A DNA stretch of 13,964 bases from Bdellovibrionales bacterium RBG_16_40_8 (GTDB taxonomy: Bacteria > Bdellovibrionota > Bdellovibrionia > Bdellovibrionales > UBA1609), in contig MEPT01000078.1 in NCBI GenBank assembly GCA_001769925.1, forward strand, positions 14,683 to 28,646. Direction: 5' to 3'. The notes beneath the pieces were generated by a model. That model worked only from the letters and a program-made list of their open reading frames with translations, had not been told where the DNA came from and made no database searches. The first letter of the stretch is position 1, and the number at the start of each line of letters is the position of its first letter. The translations under genes were made by a program, and so were the position numbers. Positions 1-7,122 of the stretch are shown here, piece after piece.

Positions 1-270
1 TCTTATCCAACTGAAATATCTACAGCAATTCATTTGGCCGCTAAAGCAAAAATAACTAAAGAAAGATGGCGCATTTTCTTAAAATTACTATGGAACGGGA
101 TTGTCAATACATCGAGAGACGCCCAGGCGCCACACTTGTCTGAGCTACAACGTTATAGATTACTCGAAGCATTGAATCTATACCCAAAATTAAAAGAAAA
201 ATATCTTAGTGTAAGTCCCTTCGGTGACTTGGTTACTAAACAAAGGTCCATATCTTGGAGAGAATTATAA
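1..270 (+). CDS. C-terminal part of an unrecognised protein (cut by window edge)
   Basis: The reading frame is open from the first base of the window to a TAA at 268-270, so this is the last 89 codons of a gene that begins upstream. A TTG at position 34 could start a 78-residue protein, but no ribosome binding site precedes it and the frame is open before it, so I treat the gene as partial. The tail is basic and helical in character (for example RWRIFLKLLW), with no metal, nucleotide or catalytic motif I can name. I do not recognise the family. The stop codon overlaps the start of the next gene (TAATG), which suggests they are co-transcribed and translationally coupled. Confidence 0.6.
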   Translation, partial: SYPTEISTAIHLAAKAKITKERWRIFLKLLWNGIVNTSRDAQAPHLSELQRYRLLEALNLYPKLKEKYLSVSPFGDLVTKQRSISWREL

Positions 271-818
271 TGGCTCTAACCTATACACCACAGACAGACA
301 CATCGCATAAATTACCAGATTTCACATTAAAAACAGTTGAGGGCAAAAACTGGAGTTCACAGACAATTAAATTAGCACCCGCAAAGGTAATTGTTTTTAT
401 GTGTAACCACTGCCCCTACGTCAAGGCCATTGAATCTCGTCTAATTAAACTGGCTGATTACTGTCAGACAAATGGCGTGACTTTTGTTGGTATTTGTTCA
501 AACGACTCAAAAGACTACCCTGAAGATGAACCCAAAGAGTTATTAAAAACTTGGCGTGAGGGAAAATATAATTTTATTTATCTCATAGATATCGACCAAA
601 CCGTTGCCAAAACATTTGGAGCTGTTTGCACCCCTGATTTTTTCGTATACGATAAATCTAATAGCTTGGTTTATCGCGGTCGCCTTGACGATTCATGGAG
701 GGACGAGAGTAAAGTCACCAGAGAAGAATTAAAAGAAGCAATTGATGCAATTTTGCGCGATATTCCGCTAAGCAGAGAGGTTTCTCCTTCAATGGGTTGT
801 TCGATAAAATGGAAATGA
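270..818 (+). CDS. Thioredoxin-fold protein with CxxC motif (PRX_like1/AhpC-TSA type)
   Basis: The product is 182 residues with a thioredoxin fold. An active-site CNHC (Cys45, Cys48) sits in FMCNHCPYVKAIE, and the cis-proline region CTPDFF (Pro122) follows. A C-terminal PSMGCSIKW with a third Cys (Cys177) is typical of the stand-alone 'thioredoxin family protein' group related to AhpC/TSA and TlpA/ResA. I chose the ATG at 270 because GGAGAG lies at 257-262 and because it overlaps the upstream stop as TAATG. An in-frame TTG at 255 lies on top of that binding site and is unlikely. No signal peptide is visible, so it is probably cytoplasmic and reduces disulfides or peroxides. The substrate is unknown. 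It precedes three membrane or exported proteins, two of them with cysteine pairs that could in principle be substrates, but that link is inference. Confidence 0.88.
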   Translation: MALTYTPQTDTSHKLPDFTLKTVEGKNWSSQTIKLAPAKVIVFMCNHCPYVKAIESRLIKLADYCQTNGVTFVGICSNDSKDYPEDEPKELLKTWREGKYNFIYLIDIDQTVAKTFGAVCTPDFFVYDKSNSLVYRGRLDDSWRDESKVTREELKEAIDAILRDIPLSREVSPSMGCSIKWK

Positions 819-836
819 ACTGGACAGGAGCATATA

Positions 837-1451
837 ATGACAAATGGTAATAAAAATAAATTTACTTTTAAAGAAAACTTACTTGCATATTTTTCTTATG
901 GGCTTTTCGCCACAGGCTTCATTTGCGTAGGCTATGTGCTCATATCTTTTTTTATCAAAAAAAAAGAGTTCGCTACAATTGGCAATTTAAATTGCGTTAA
1001 AGATTCAATAGCCCAGACAGTATCTGATAATAATATGGCAGGTATTATTCCTAAAAATTCAGTAGTTAAGATTATGCTGGGCTATTATGGTTGCAATAAC
1101 GTCAAACGCGACGATCTTGTTTGGTATCGTTTTTCAGACCATATAAATCCAGTGGTTAGATTGGTGCGCGGTTTACCAGGCGACAAATACTCTCTCACCC
1201 CTGATCCTTCTGATAAAGAACGCTGGTTTATTAATATCAATGGCAAGCCGGTAAAATCTGAAAAAGAAAACTTTTATATAAAATCAAACACTGTTCCGCC
1301 TTTAAAAACCTACGAGCTTTCTCGCGGTGGGGTTCTGCAAACCGATGAATTCATTATTTTATCAAATTTTCCGCCGGGTATTTCTGATAGCTCAAATCTT
1401 GGTCTTATTAGTAAGAAAACGCTAGTTGGCAAAGTAATTCTCGCAAAATGA
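837..1451 (+). CDS. Membrane-anchored signal peptidase I (S26) fold protein, catalytic dyad apparently lost
   Basis: The product is 204 residues with one N-terminal membrane segment (about 20-40) and an S26-like domain outside it. VSDNNMAGIIPKNSVVKI (62-79) aligns with the S26 box around the nucleophile (consensus V-x-G-x-SM-x-P-T-L), but the Ser before Met67 is Asn66. VRLVRGLPGD (107-116) matches the LepB box IKRAVGLPGD, but the general-base Lys is Arg108. The last S26 box is also recognisable as GISDSSNLGLISKKTLVGKV (181-200). Fold membership is therefore well supported and proteolytic activity is doubtful. It might be a non-catalytic binding protein, or use a different Ser such as Ser63. 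The ATG at 837 follows a GGACAGGAG sequence. The stop overlaps the next start as ATGA, implying tight coupling with the GyrI-like protein. Confidence 0.75.
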   Translation: MTNGNKNKFTFKENLLAYFSYGLFATGFICVGYVLISFFIKKKEFATIGNLNCVKDSIAQTVSDNNMAGIIPKNSVVKIMLGYYGCNNVKRDDLVWYRFSDHINPVVRLVRGLPGDKYSLTPDPSDKERWFININGKPVKSEKENFYIKSNTVPPLKTYELSRGGVLQTDEFIILSNFPPGISDSSNLGLISKKTLVGKVILAK

Positions 1452-1975
1452 AAAAGCTGCTAATATTTTTTGTAAGCGGTATAATTTTTTTTGGCTTAAC
1501 TATTTTTTTTAGGTTAGGCGGATATAAATCAGTTGATATTAAATATACAACCTATCCAGAACTTTATTTACTTTATAAAGATCACTTTGGCCCATATCAT
1601 AAAATAGCTGAAGCTATAACTGAAGTTGAAACATGGGCTACTGCGCAGAACCTGCCTTGCCGCCGCACATTTGGTGAGTATTTAGATAATCCTAGAATAA
1701 CCGAAGAACGTCGTTTACGTAGTTACGCCGGTTGCGTACTCGACCAGCCCTTCGCAGACTCATCACCGTTTCAATATAAAAAAATTAATTCGCAAAAATT
1801 TGTGATTGCTTCGTTTTTAGGTGCCCCATCTTTAGGGCCGTTCAAGGTCTATCCAAAAGTCGAAAAATACATAAATGAAAAAAAACTAATTATATCTGGA
1901 CCACCAATTGAAGTTTATTTGATAAAAAGCAATAATGAGGCAATGACAGAATACCTTTTTCCGGTAAAAGAATAA
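1448..1975 (+). CDS. Membrane-anchored GyrI-like / TEX264-like domain protein
   Basis: The product is 175 residues, with a single N-terminal hydrophobic segment (4-22) followed by a GyrI-like (SOUL/AraC effector-binding fold) domain over about 31-174. Recognisable marks are the YKDHFGPY strand-turn (43-50), the YLDNPRITEERRLRSYAG segment (78-95) that matches the family's 'D-x-P...P-x-x-R-x-x-x-G' region, and the C-terminal GPPIEVYL (151-158). The layout, one membrane anchor plus a GyrI-like domain, and the wording around DNP...YIxEKKL...IEVY, recall eukaryotic TEX264. GyrI-like domains bind small ligands or, as in SbmC, gyrase; the ligand here is unknown. The start ATG overlaps the upstream stop (ATGA), so translation is coupled to the S26-like protein. 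The most likely location is facing the periplasm or cytoplasm from the inner membrane; the topology cannot be fixed from sequence alone. Confidence 0.78.
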   Translation: MKKLLIFFVSGIIFFGLTIFFRLGGYKSVDIKYTTYPELYLLYKDHFGPYHKIAEAITEVETWATAQNLPCRRTFGEYLDNPRITEERRLRSYAGCVLDQPFADSSPFQYKKINSQKFVIASFLGAPSLGPFKVYPKVEKYINEKKLIISGPPIEVYLIKSNNEAMTEYLFPVKE

Positions 1976-2008
1976 ATGTATAAAGGGCTTATTAAGAGGC
2001 GTTATTCA

Positions 2009-2908
2009 ATGTTATCGATAATTTTCACGGCATTTTTTCTAGTACTAACACCTCTATGGGCAGATGTGAAATGCTCTAATCAACTTGAAAAGCTTGAAGA
2101 AACTGAATACCCAAATAAAATGAGCTGGTGTCAAAAAAAAGATCAGCGTCATGGGCCATTTGAACAATTGTCTGAAACTGGCCGCCCGATAGTTCGTGCC
2201 CACTACAAAGAAAATAAACTTCATGGCTCATTTCAACGTTTTTACACTAGCGGTAAGGTTGAATCTACGGGTAATTATAAAAATGGCAGAGCCGACGGCC
2301 TCTGGCAGCGATATTACGAAAGTGGACAATTGCGCGATAGTGGCAATTTTACTGACGACCTCCCAACAGGCAAGTGGTCTTTTTATAGCGAATCTGGCAA
2401 ACTCACATCGACAAAGAATTTTAAATCTCCGTTCATCAATGATAAGTTAGCTAAAGTCCGTCTTGGCATATTTACGCTAAACCGTCGCGATAAATCTTAC
2501 AATGAAGATAATAAAACTGATCATGGGCTTATTGGTTTTGACTTTAAACTAAAAGATGTAACGAGTTGGTTTCGACTTTATCTAATTACTGATATTTTTC
2601 GCGCGGATTTTCCTGATAATAAAAATAATTATTACGGTCCCCATAATAGTTCAAAACGCACTTTTATTCTCTTAAATGCTGGATTCGAATTTATTCCGCC
2701 AATTTTACCACAACTAACTTTGACATTAAAAACCGGTCGGACCCTTCTAAGTATGTCTATTAGTGATACTGAACCTACTGGCGGCGCAGAGTTACGATAC
2801 TACTTCGCAAAAAAGTGGCTTAATTACATTTATTTTGGCGAGGGCGATATTGGTAAGAACAATTATAATGTGGGCACAACCTCAGCTGGCCTTGCAATAG
2901 CCTTATAG
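2009..2908 (+). CDS. Exported MORN-repeat protein with barrel-like C-terminal domain
   Basis: From ATG 2009 the product is 299 residues. An in-frame ATG at 1976, directly after the previous stop, would add 11 residues, but only 2009 has a good binding site (AAGAGG at 1994-1999, nine-base spacer) and gives a clean signal peptide (1-18, cleavage after PLWA). The mature part has two Cys (22 and 41), then four MORN_2/YwqK-type repeats of about 23-24 residues (about 46-139) such as LHGSFQRFYTSGKVESTGNY. The last ~150 residues are not MORN. They show alternating polar and hydrophobic strands and end in repeated aromatic strands (LRYYF, YIYFGEGD, TTSAGLAIAL), as in small outer-membrane barrels. Related single-domain MORN proteins are often annotated as a YwqK 'antitoxin component', but no toxin partner is present. 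Export is well supported; the outer-membrane location is inference. Confidence 0.78.
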   Translation: MLSIIFTAFFLVLTPLWADVKCSNQLEKLEETEYPNKMSWCQKKDQRHGPFEQLSETGRPIVRAHYKENKLHGSFQRFYTSGKVESTGNYKNGRADGLWQRYYESGQLRDSGNFTDDLPTGKWSFYSESGKLTSTKNFKSPFINDKLAKVRLGIFTLNRRDKSYNEDNKTDHGLIGFDFKLKDVTSWFRLYLITDIFRADFPDNKNNYYGPHNSSKRTFILLNAGFEFIPPILPQLTLTLKTGRTLLSMSISDTEPTGGAELRYYFAKKWLNYIYFGEGDIGKNNYNVGTTSAGLAIAL

Positions 2909-2920
2909 CAAGTCAGTTAC

Positions 2921-5350
2921 TTATCCGCCCTGCCGTAATAAATTAAGTGCCGAACCAGCCTTAAACCACTTAATCTGCTCACCATTAAAAGTATGATTTA
3001 AAGAAACACGGCTTTCTGATCTATCTTTATGCTTAATAACAAGAATTAAGGGTTTACCCGGCGCAAAATTTTTCAAGCCCTCAATACTGATTAAATCACT
3101 TTCATTAATCTTGTCATAGTCTGCTGGGTTAGAAAAAGTGAGCGCTAGCATACCTTGTTTTTTTAAATTTGTTTCGTGAATCCTAGCAAAACTCTTAGCA
3201 ATTACCGCTAGTCCGGCGAGGTGACGCGGCGACATTGCAGCATGCTCACGACTTGAACCCTCACCATAGTTTTCATCACCTATAATCACCCAATTTTTTT
3301 TCTTTGCTTTGTAATCACGAGCAATTTTTGAAAACTCAATATCTTTCTGCCCAGACAATACGTTAGAGCCTTTGCCGATTGCTCCGGTGTATGCATTGGT
3401 AGCACCTAAAAGCATGTTGTCAGAAATATTGTCAAGGTGGCCACGATAGGCAAGCCATTTACCGGCTGGACTAATATGATCCGTAGTACACTTGCCCTTA
3501 GCTTTGCAAAGCACTAGCATTTCATGAATATCTTCACCACTCCATGGTTTAAACGGCTCAAGAATCTGTAGACGCTTTGATGTTGGATCAACTTTGATTT
3601 TCGCTCCTTTACCTTTTGGCTTTTGGTAAGCCTGTGGGTCACTGACAAATCCACTAACAGGCAATTCTGGCGCCTCGGGCGCAGTAAGTTTAATACTCTT
3701 ACCGCCACTTTGTAGAGCGTCTGTTATCGGGTTAAAATCTAAACGACCGGCAAGGCCTAGCGCCATTGTTATCTCGGGGCTTGCAATAAACGAAAGAGTT
3801 TCGGGGTTATCATCGTTTCTCCCGCGAAAGTTACGGTTAAAACTATTGACGATAGAATTTCTTTCACCTCTTTTAATATCATCGCGTTGCCATTGGCCAA
3901 TACATGGCCCACAAGCATTGGCAAGTACTATGGCACCGACATCTGTTAACACTTGCATTTGACCATCACGTTCAATAGTTTTTTTAATTTGTGATGAACC
4001 TGGACTTACCATGAACATCTGCGGCATTTTCATCCCGGCCTTTAAGGCTTGTTTTGCTACGTTGGTGGCCCGTCCGATATCCTCATATGAAGAGTTTGTG
4101 CAAGAGCCAATTAGCGCTACCGATAATTTTATAGGCCAGTCATTATCTTGTGCTGCTTTTTTCATTTCTGAAAGCGGGTGTGCAGCGTCAGGTGAATGCG
4201 GCCCTACCAAATGCGGCTCAAGTGTAGATAAATCAATTTCTATTACTTCATCATAATATTTATGTGGATCGGCCCATGTCTCTTTATCTGCGCTTAGTAT
4301 ATCCTTATTCTCTTCTGCTAATTTCGCAAGCTTTGCTCGTTTGGTAACTTTTAAATAATCACTCATCCGATTATCAAACGGAAACACCGAGCAGGTTGCC
4401 CCAAGCTCTGCCCCCATGTTTGTGATAGTACCTTTGCCGGTGCAGCTTATAGAACTACATCCGTCACCAAAGTACTCGACTATTTTATTTGTCCCGCCTT
4501 TAACAGTCATAATGCCGCACAACTTTAAGATGACGTCTTTGGCCGATGTCCATCCACGCATTTTGCCCTTTAGATGAACACCCACAAGTTTCGGGTTTTT
4601 TACTTCCCATGGTAAACCTGACATAACATCTGAGGCATCTGCTCCACCAACACCGCAGGCAATCATGCCCAGCCCGCCAGCATTTGGAGTATGCGAATCA
4701 GTACCAATCATAAGCCCACCCGGAAACGCATAGTTTTCTAGAATTACCTGGTGAATTATTCCGGCACCTGGCTTCCAGAAACCAATATTATACCTAGAAG
4801 AAACGCTTTCTAGAAAATTAAAAACTTCTTTGTTTTCATTCATTGCTATCATCATGTCCTTGCTCAGGCCTTCGTGAGCACGAATCAAGTGATCGCAATG
4901 CACAGTCGCTGGTACCGCTGACTCATCACGACCGGCTAACATAAATTGCAATAGTGCCATTTGGGCAGTGGCATCTTGCATAGCCACCCTGTCAGGGCGC
5001 AAGAGCAGAAAACTTTTGTCACGTGTAAGATCTTGCTCTTTAGGGTTATCTAAATGCCCAAAAAGAATTTTTTCAGCCAAAGTAAGCGGCCGATCAAGAC
5101 GCTTTCGCACTACCGCCAAACGCTCACGAATTTTTTTATATGCATTTTTAACTAGCTCAGGCGAAGTATCGATTCCAACGCTATAAGATTGTTGCGGTTT
5201 AGTTTTTTTTACGGCTTTCGATTTTAGCGCTTTTGTTTTTTGCGTTACCCCACCACGTATACTTATCGTCATCTTTTTGATATATGATTTTTTCGCTGGT
5301 CGTTTCATTAATATTCTTACTGAATGTTTTTTAGTATTCTTTTTACTCAT
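2921..5350 (-). CDS. acn: Aconitate hydratase, mitochondrial type
   Basis: The 809-residue product interconverts citrate and isocitrate through cis-aconitate in the TCA cycle, using a [4Fe-4S] cluster. It aligns almost end to end with animal mitochondrial aconitase: [32 protein letters not shown] (117-136), [19 protein letters not shown], and the swivel-domain [15 protein letters not shown]. Cluster ligands are Cys417 ([10 protein letters not shown]) and Cys480/Cys483 ([10 protein letters not shown]). The catalytic Ser/Arg lie in GSSREH (about 698-703). Bacterial AcnA/IRP-type enzymes are longer (~890) and differ in these blocks. The first ~55 residues are an unusual Lys-rich, low-complexity extension before the conserved domain. 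The ATG at 5350 has AAAAGG about nine bases upstream, so the extension is probably translated; Met15 and Met27 are fallback starts. It is convergent with the upstream operon (12-base gap) and is probably transcribed alone from the promoter candidate near 5466. Confidence 0.97.
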   Translation of the reverse strand: MSKKNTKKHSVRILMKRPAKKSYIKKMTISIRGGVTQKTKALKSKAVKKTKPQQSYSVGIDTSPELVKNAYKKIRERLAVVRKRLDRPLTLAEKILFGHLDNPKEQDLTRDKSFLLLRPDRVAMQDATAQMALLQFMLAGRDESAVPATVHCDHLIRAHEGLSKDMMIAMNENKEVFNFLESVSSRYNIGFWKPGAGIIHQVILENYAFPGGLMIGTDSHTPNAGGLGMIACGVGGADASDVMSGLPWEVKNPKLVGVHLKGKMRGWTSAKDVILKLCGIMTVKGGTNKIVEYFGDGCSSISCTGKGTITNMGAELGATCSVFPFDNRMSDYLKVTKRAKLAKLAEENKDILSADKETWADPHKYYDEVIEIDLSTLEPHLVGPHSPDAAHPLSEMKKAAQDNDWPIKLSVALIGSCTNSSYEDIGRATNVAKQALKAGMKMPQMFMVSPGSSQIKKTIERDGQMQVLTDVGAIVLANACGPCIGQWQRDDIKRGERNSIVNSFNRNFRGRNDDNPETLSFIASPEITMALGLAGRLDFNPITDALQSGGKSIKLTAPEAPELPVSGFVSDPQAYQKPKGKGAKIKVDPTSKRLQILEPFKPWSGEDIHEMLVLCKAKGKCTTDHISPAGKWLAYRGHLDNISDNMLLGATNAYTGAIGKGSNVLSGQKDIEFSKIARDYKAKKKNWVIIGDENYGEGSSREHAAMSPRHLAGLAVIAKSFARIHETNLKKQGMLALTFSNPADYDKINESDLISIEGLKNFAPGKPLILVIKHKDRSESRVSLNHTFNGEQIKWFKAGSALNLLRQGG

Positions 5351-5465
5351 ATTAATTTGCCTTTTTTACATGTTGTTAAATTTGCGAAATCAGCTAATCG
5401 TACACTTGCGCATTTTACATGTATAGCATTTGCTAATCGCGCAGGCGTTTGTATATTTCTAAACA

Positions 5466-5471
5466 ATTATA
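5466..5471 (-). promoter_or_regulatory. Candidate -10 box for aconitase
   Basis: On the minus strand this is a perfect TATAAT. No good TTGACA lies 16-18 bases upstream; the best fit is an ATAATT-like hexamer. A start here would give a leader of about 108 bases before the aconitase ATG, covering the repeated TTTTACATGT and GCTAATCG elements, which could be operator sites. The hexamer is directly visible; its use as a promoter is inference, because AT-rich DNA produces such hexamers by chance. Confidence 0.35.
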
Positions 5472-5734
5472 GCTGTCTCTGACGGCTAAATTATCCCTGT
5501 TTGCTAAATTAGTACTATGTTCATGTTGATAAATATGATTATTTTCACGGTAACTAATTGAAATTAAAGTAATATTCTATAAATGATTTTATAAAATTGT
5601 GATTTAAAACAACACATTTTCTCCTAAAGGCATAGCTATCAAAGAGTTGGTAAAAATAAATATTAAATTATCAATATGAAGGCAGATCAGTTTATCCTTT
5701 ACGTTTTAACTTTTATACCTTTAAATAACTTATG

Positions 5735-5773
5735 AGGCTCGTTACCTAGGATTGGTTCGGGCCTTTATTTTTT
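5735..5773 (+). terminator. Plus-strand intrinsic terminator without an obvious upstream gene
   Basis: AGGCTCG (5735-5741) pairs with CGGGCCT (5758-5764) over seven pairs with one G-U, leaving a 16-base loop. A T-rich tract (TTATTTTTT) follows immediately. The T tract is on the plus strand only, so it would stop rightward transcription. Both flanking genes are on the minus strand, so any RNA ended here would start within 5351-5734. Confidence 0.5.
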
Positions 5774-5822
5774 GCTGCTCCTTATCACGCTCACATTATT
5801 TCTTATTATGTATATCATACCC

Positions 5823-5858
5823 CTATATATCTCTTATTCTCTATATATCTCTTATTCA
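5823..5858. repeat. 18-bp tandem duplication, unit B
   Basis: Two adjacent copies of an 18-base unit beginning CTATATATCTCTTATT (5823-5840 and 5841-5858) match at 17 of 18 positions. It lies about 60 bases before a second, unrelated 18-base tandem pair. Both units contain AATAAG when read on the minus strand. Confidence 0.85.
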
Positions 5859-5915
5859 CTGACGTGCACTTCATATGCGCTTATATACAATCCGAGTTAA
5901 CACCCGCCACCTACG

Positions 5916-5951
5916 TTTACACGTAAGACTTATTTTACACGTAAGACTTAT
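5916..5951. repeat. 18-bp tandem duplication spanning the top6A stop codon, unit A
   Basis: Two adjacent copies of TTTACACGTAAGACTTAT (5916-5933 and 5934-5951) are identical, and the next three bases also match. The right-hand copy encodes the last residues KSYV and the TAA stop of the topoisomerase VI A subunit. The left-hand copy lies just beyond the stop, so the gene end has been duplicated. The pattern looks recent, by replication slippage or a short-duplication event. Confidence 0.92.
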
Positions 5952-7026
5952 TTTTAATTTTTTCGAGAATAACTTTCTCAGGCGTGGTAGGATCTTTTGG
6001 ATTAATAGAAAAAAGTGCTTGCTGCTCGCAACGTACTTTATTTTTTAAAAGCCAATTTAAAATATCAGAAAGTTTTTTATTTCGCTTATCATGAAAAAAA
6101 GGATCATTTTGCAAAACATCTCGTGCTTTTTTCAGTGAACGCATATCTGAGGCATTTTTTTCAGAAACCGGGTAGCAATGAAGATCGTATTTTTTAACAT
6201 CTTCAGGTAAAACCCCAAGAAATCTAACCTCAGGCGCTGAAAAATCTTGATTGCGTATGAGAGAGGCAGCGGAGCCTGCCTTTAAAGTTCGGTAAATATT
6301 TTGCAGTGTATATGCGTCAAGATCGCCGTAAAAATAAACTGGGATCTCTAACTGATCTTGAATGGTTTTCACCCAACCTCGTACCCCATTACTAGGCACA
6401 CCCTGTGCACCGACAACAATACATTTGTTTCTTTTTGTAAAACCATTCGAGACTAAAGTATTTGCCGTACCTTCTGATTCAATAACTAAACAAAAATCAA
6501 TCTTACCGCGAGATCGCAGCTTAAACACCTGAGGTTTGTTTTTTGGTTGAAATGGCGTTGTACCCATAGAGCCTAAATCAACTTCGGCCTTGGTACCATC
6601 GCCTAAAGATTCAGTGACAATAAGTTGCTTTGAATATGTTTGCCCGCCGCGATCGTTTGCAAAACAGTTCATTTCTTCGCGATAAACCTGCAGCATATCA
6701 CATATAAATTGTATTATTGCATCACTTTCATTTTGATCATCAAAATCAAGTGGGCGCAAACGGGAATCAGACTTAACATAGCCCTTGGCTATATAGTAAA
6801 GCTCGCGTTTTGTATTCACTGCCCCCGTTTGAATATTATTTAAAAGTACATCTAGAAAAAAAACTGTACGCGCCATTTTCTGAACAGACGAAACATTTAA
6901 CTCTGTAGACACCATTTTTTTACCAGGGGTAAAGTAGCCAACGTTTGGATTATAAATACTGTTATCTAATGAGCACTTCACTGCCTCTAGCACGGGGCGC
7001 TTAGCATGCTCTAAATCTCTCAACAT
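5935..7026 (-). CDS. top6A: DNA topoisomerase VI subunit A (Spo11-like); start possibly further upstream
   Basis: This is the DNA-cleaving subunit of the type IIB topoisomerase, which makes a transient double-strand break through a tyrosine and works as A2B2 with subunit B. From ATG 7026 it has 363 residues. The 5Y-CAP winged helix carries TKRELYYIAKG, in which Tyr78 (next to Tyr77) matches the catalytic tyrosine of Spo11/Top6A. The Toprim domain follows, with LVIESEG (Glu183) and YFYGDLDAYT (Asp235, Asp237) as the metal site, and a VGAQGVPSNGVRG segment typical of the family. The ATG has no visible binding site. The frame is open upstream for 31 more codons to a TAG at 7120-7122, and that stretch resembles the N-terminus of archaeal A subunits. 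The true start is therefore probably the ATT at 7111-7113, overlapping the stop of top6B. The 3' end is duplicated. Confidence 0.93.
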   Translation of the reverse strand: MLRDLEHAKRPVLEAVKCSLDNSIYNPNVGYFTPGKKMVSTELNVSSVQKMARTVFFLDVLLNNIQTGAVNTKRELYYIAKGYVKSDSRLRPLDFDDQNESDAIIQFICDMLQVYREEMNCFANDRGGQTYSKQLIVTESLGDGTKAEVDLGSMGTTPFQPKNKPQVFKLRSRGKIDFCLVIESEGTANTLVSNGFTKRNKCIVVGAQGVPSNGVRGWVKTIQDQLEIPVYFYGDLDAYTLQNIYRTLKAGSAASLIRNQDFSAPEVRFLGVLPEDVKKYDLHCYPVSEKNASDMRSLKKARDVLQNDPFFHDKRNKKLSDILNWLLKNKVRCEQQALFSINPKDPTTPEKVILEKIKNKSYV

Positions 7027-7108
7027 AGTATCGCAAATATGATGTGAAATATTTGGTATATCTTTTTTTGATTTTCTTAACGTTGCAGGAGCTTTTGCAA
7101 TAATTGCC

Positions 7109-7122
7109 TCAATCTTGAACTA
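7109..7122 (-). promoter_or_regulatory. top6B stop / possible AUU start of top6A (ATTGA overlap)
   Basis: On the minus strand the B frame ends GAT-TGA (TGA at 7111-7109), while the A frame, +1 relative to it, reads TAG-TTC-AAG-ATT-GAG. No ATG, GTG or TTG occurs in the A frame between this TAG and the ATG at 7026. The only plausible upstream initiator is the ATT at 7113-7111, which overlaps TGA by one base as ATTGA. AAGAAG lies 12 bases before it, a weak binding site. AUU is a known rare start (infC in E. coli). A +1 frameshift joining B to A is the alternative. Confidence 0.45.

Larger units (their letters stand above)
5351..5934. other. 584-base AT-rich intergenic gap between aconitase and top6A
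   Basis: No gene of ordinary length fits on either strand. The part next to aconitase holds a TATAAT on the minus strand and paired short direct repeats: TTTTACATGT at 5364 and 5413, GCTAATCG at 5393 and 5432, and GCTAAATTA at 5485 and 5503. The middle part holds a 19-codon plus-strand reading frame (5676-5735) that ends in a terminator-like hairpin. The part next to top6A holds two separate 18-bp tandem duplications. I see no tRNA cloverleaf and no recognised riboswitch. Confidence 0.7.

Noticed and set aside
2196..2450. 84-codon plus-strand open frame inside the MORN gene
   Set aside because: It lies fully within a well-supported gene in another frame, has no binding site and looks like translated repeat DNA out of frame.
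2009..2908. Toxin-antitoxin system suggested by the YwqK 'antitoxin' name of MORN_2 proteins
   Set aside because: No toxin-like neighbour is present, and the protein has a signal peptide and barrel-like tail, so the name would mislead.
4968..5186. Plus-strand open frame opposite the aconitase N-terminal region (also 4011-4256, and the minus-strand frame 3514-3708)
   Set aside because: These are shadows of the aconitase gene, which matches its family end to end.
5740..5770. tRNA-like GGTTCG in the aconitase/top6A gap
   Set aside because: No acceptor stem, anticodon arm or second T-arm half can be formed; the bases are better explained by the terminator hairpin.
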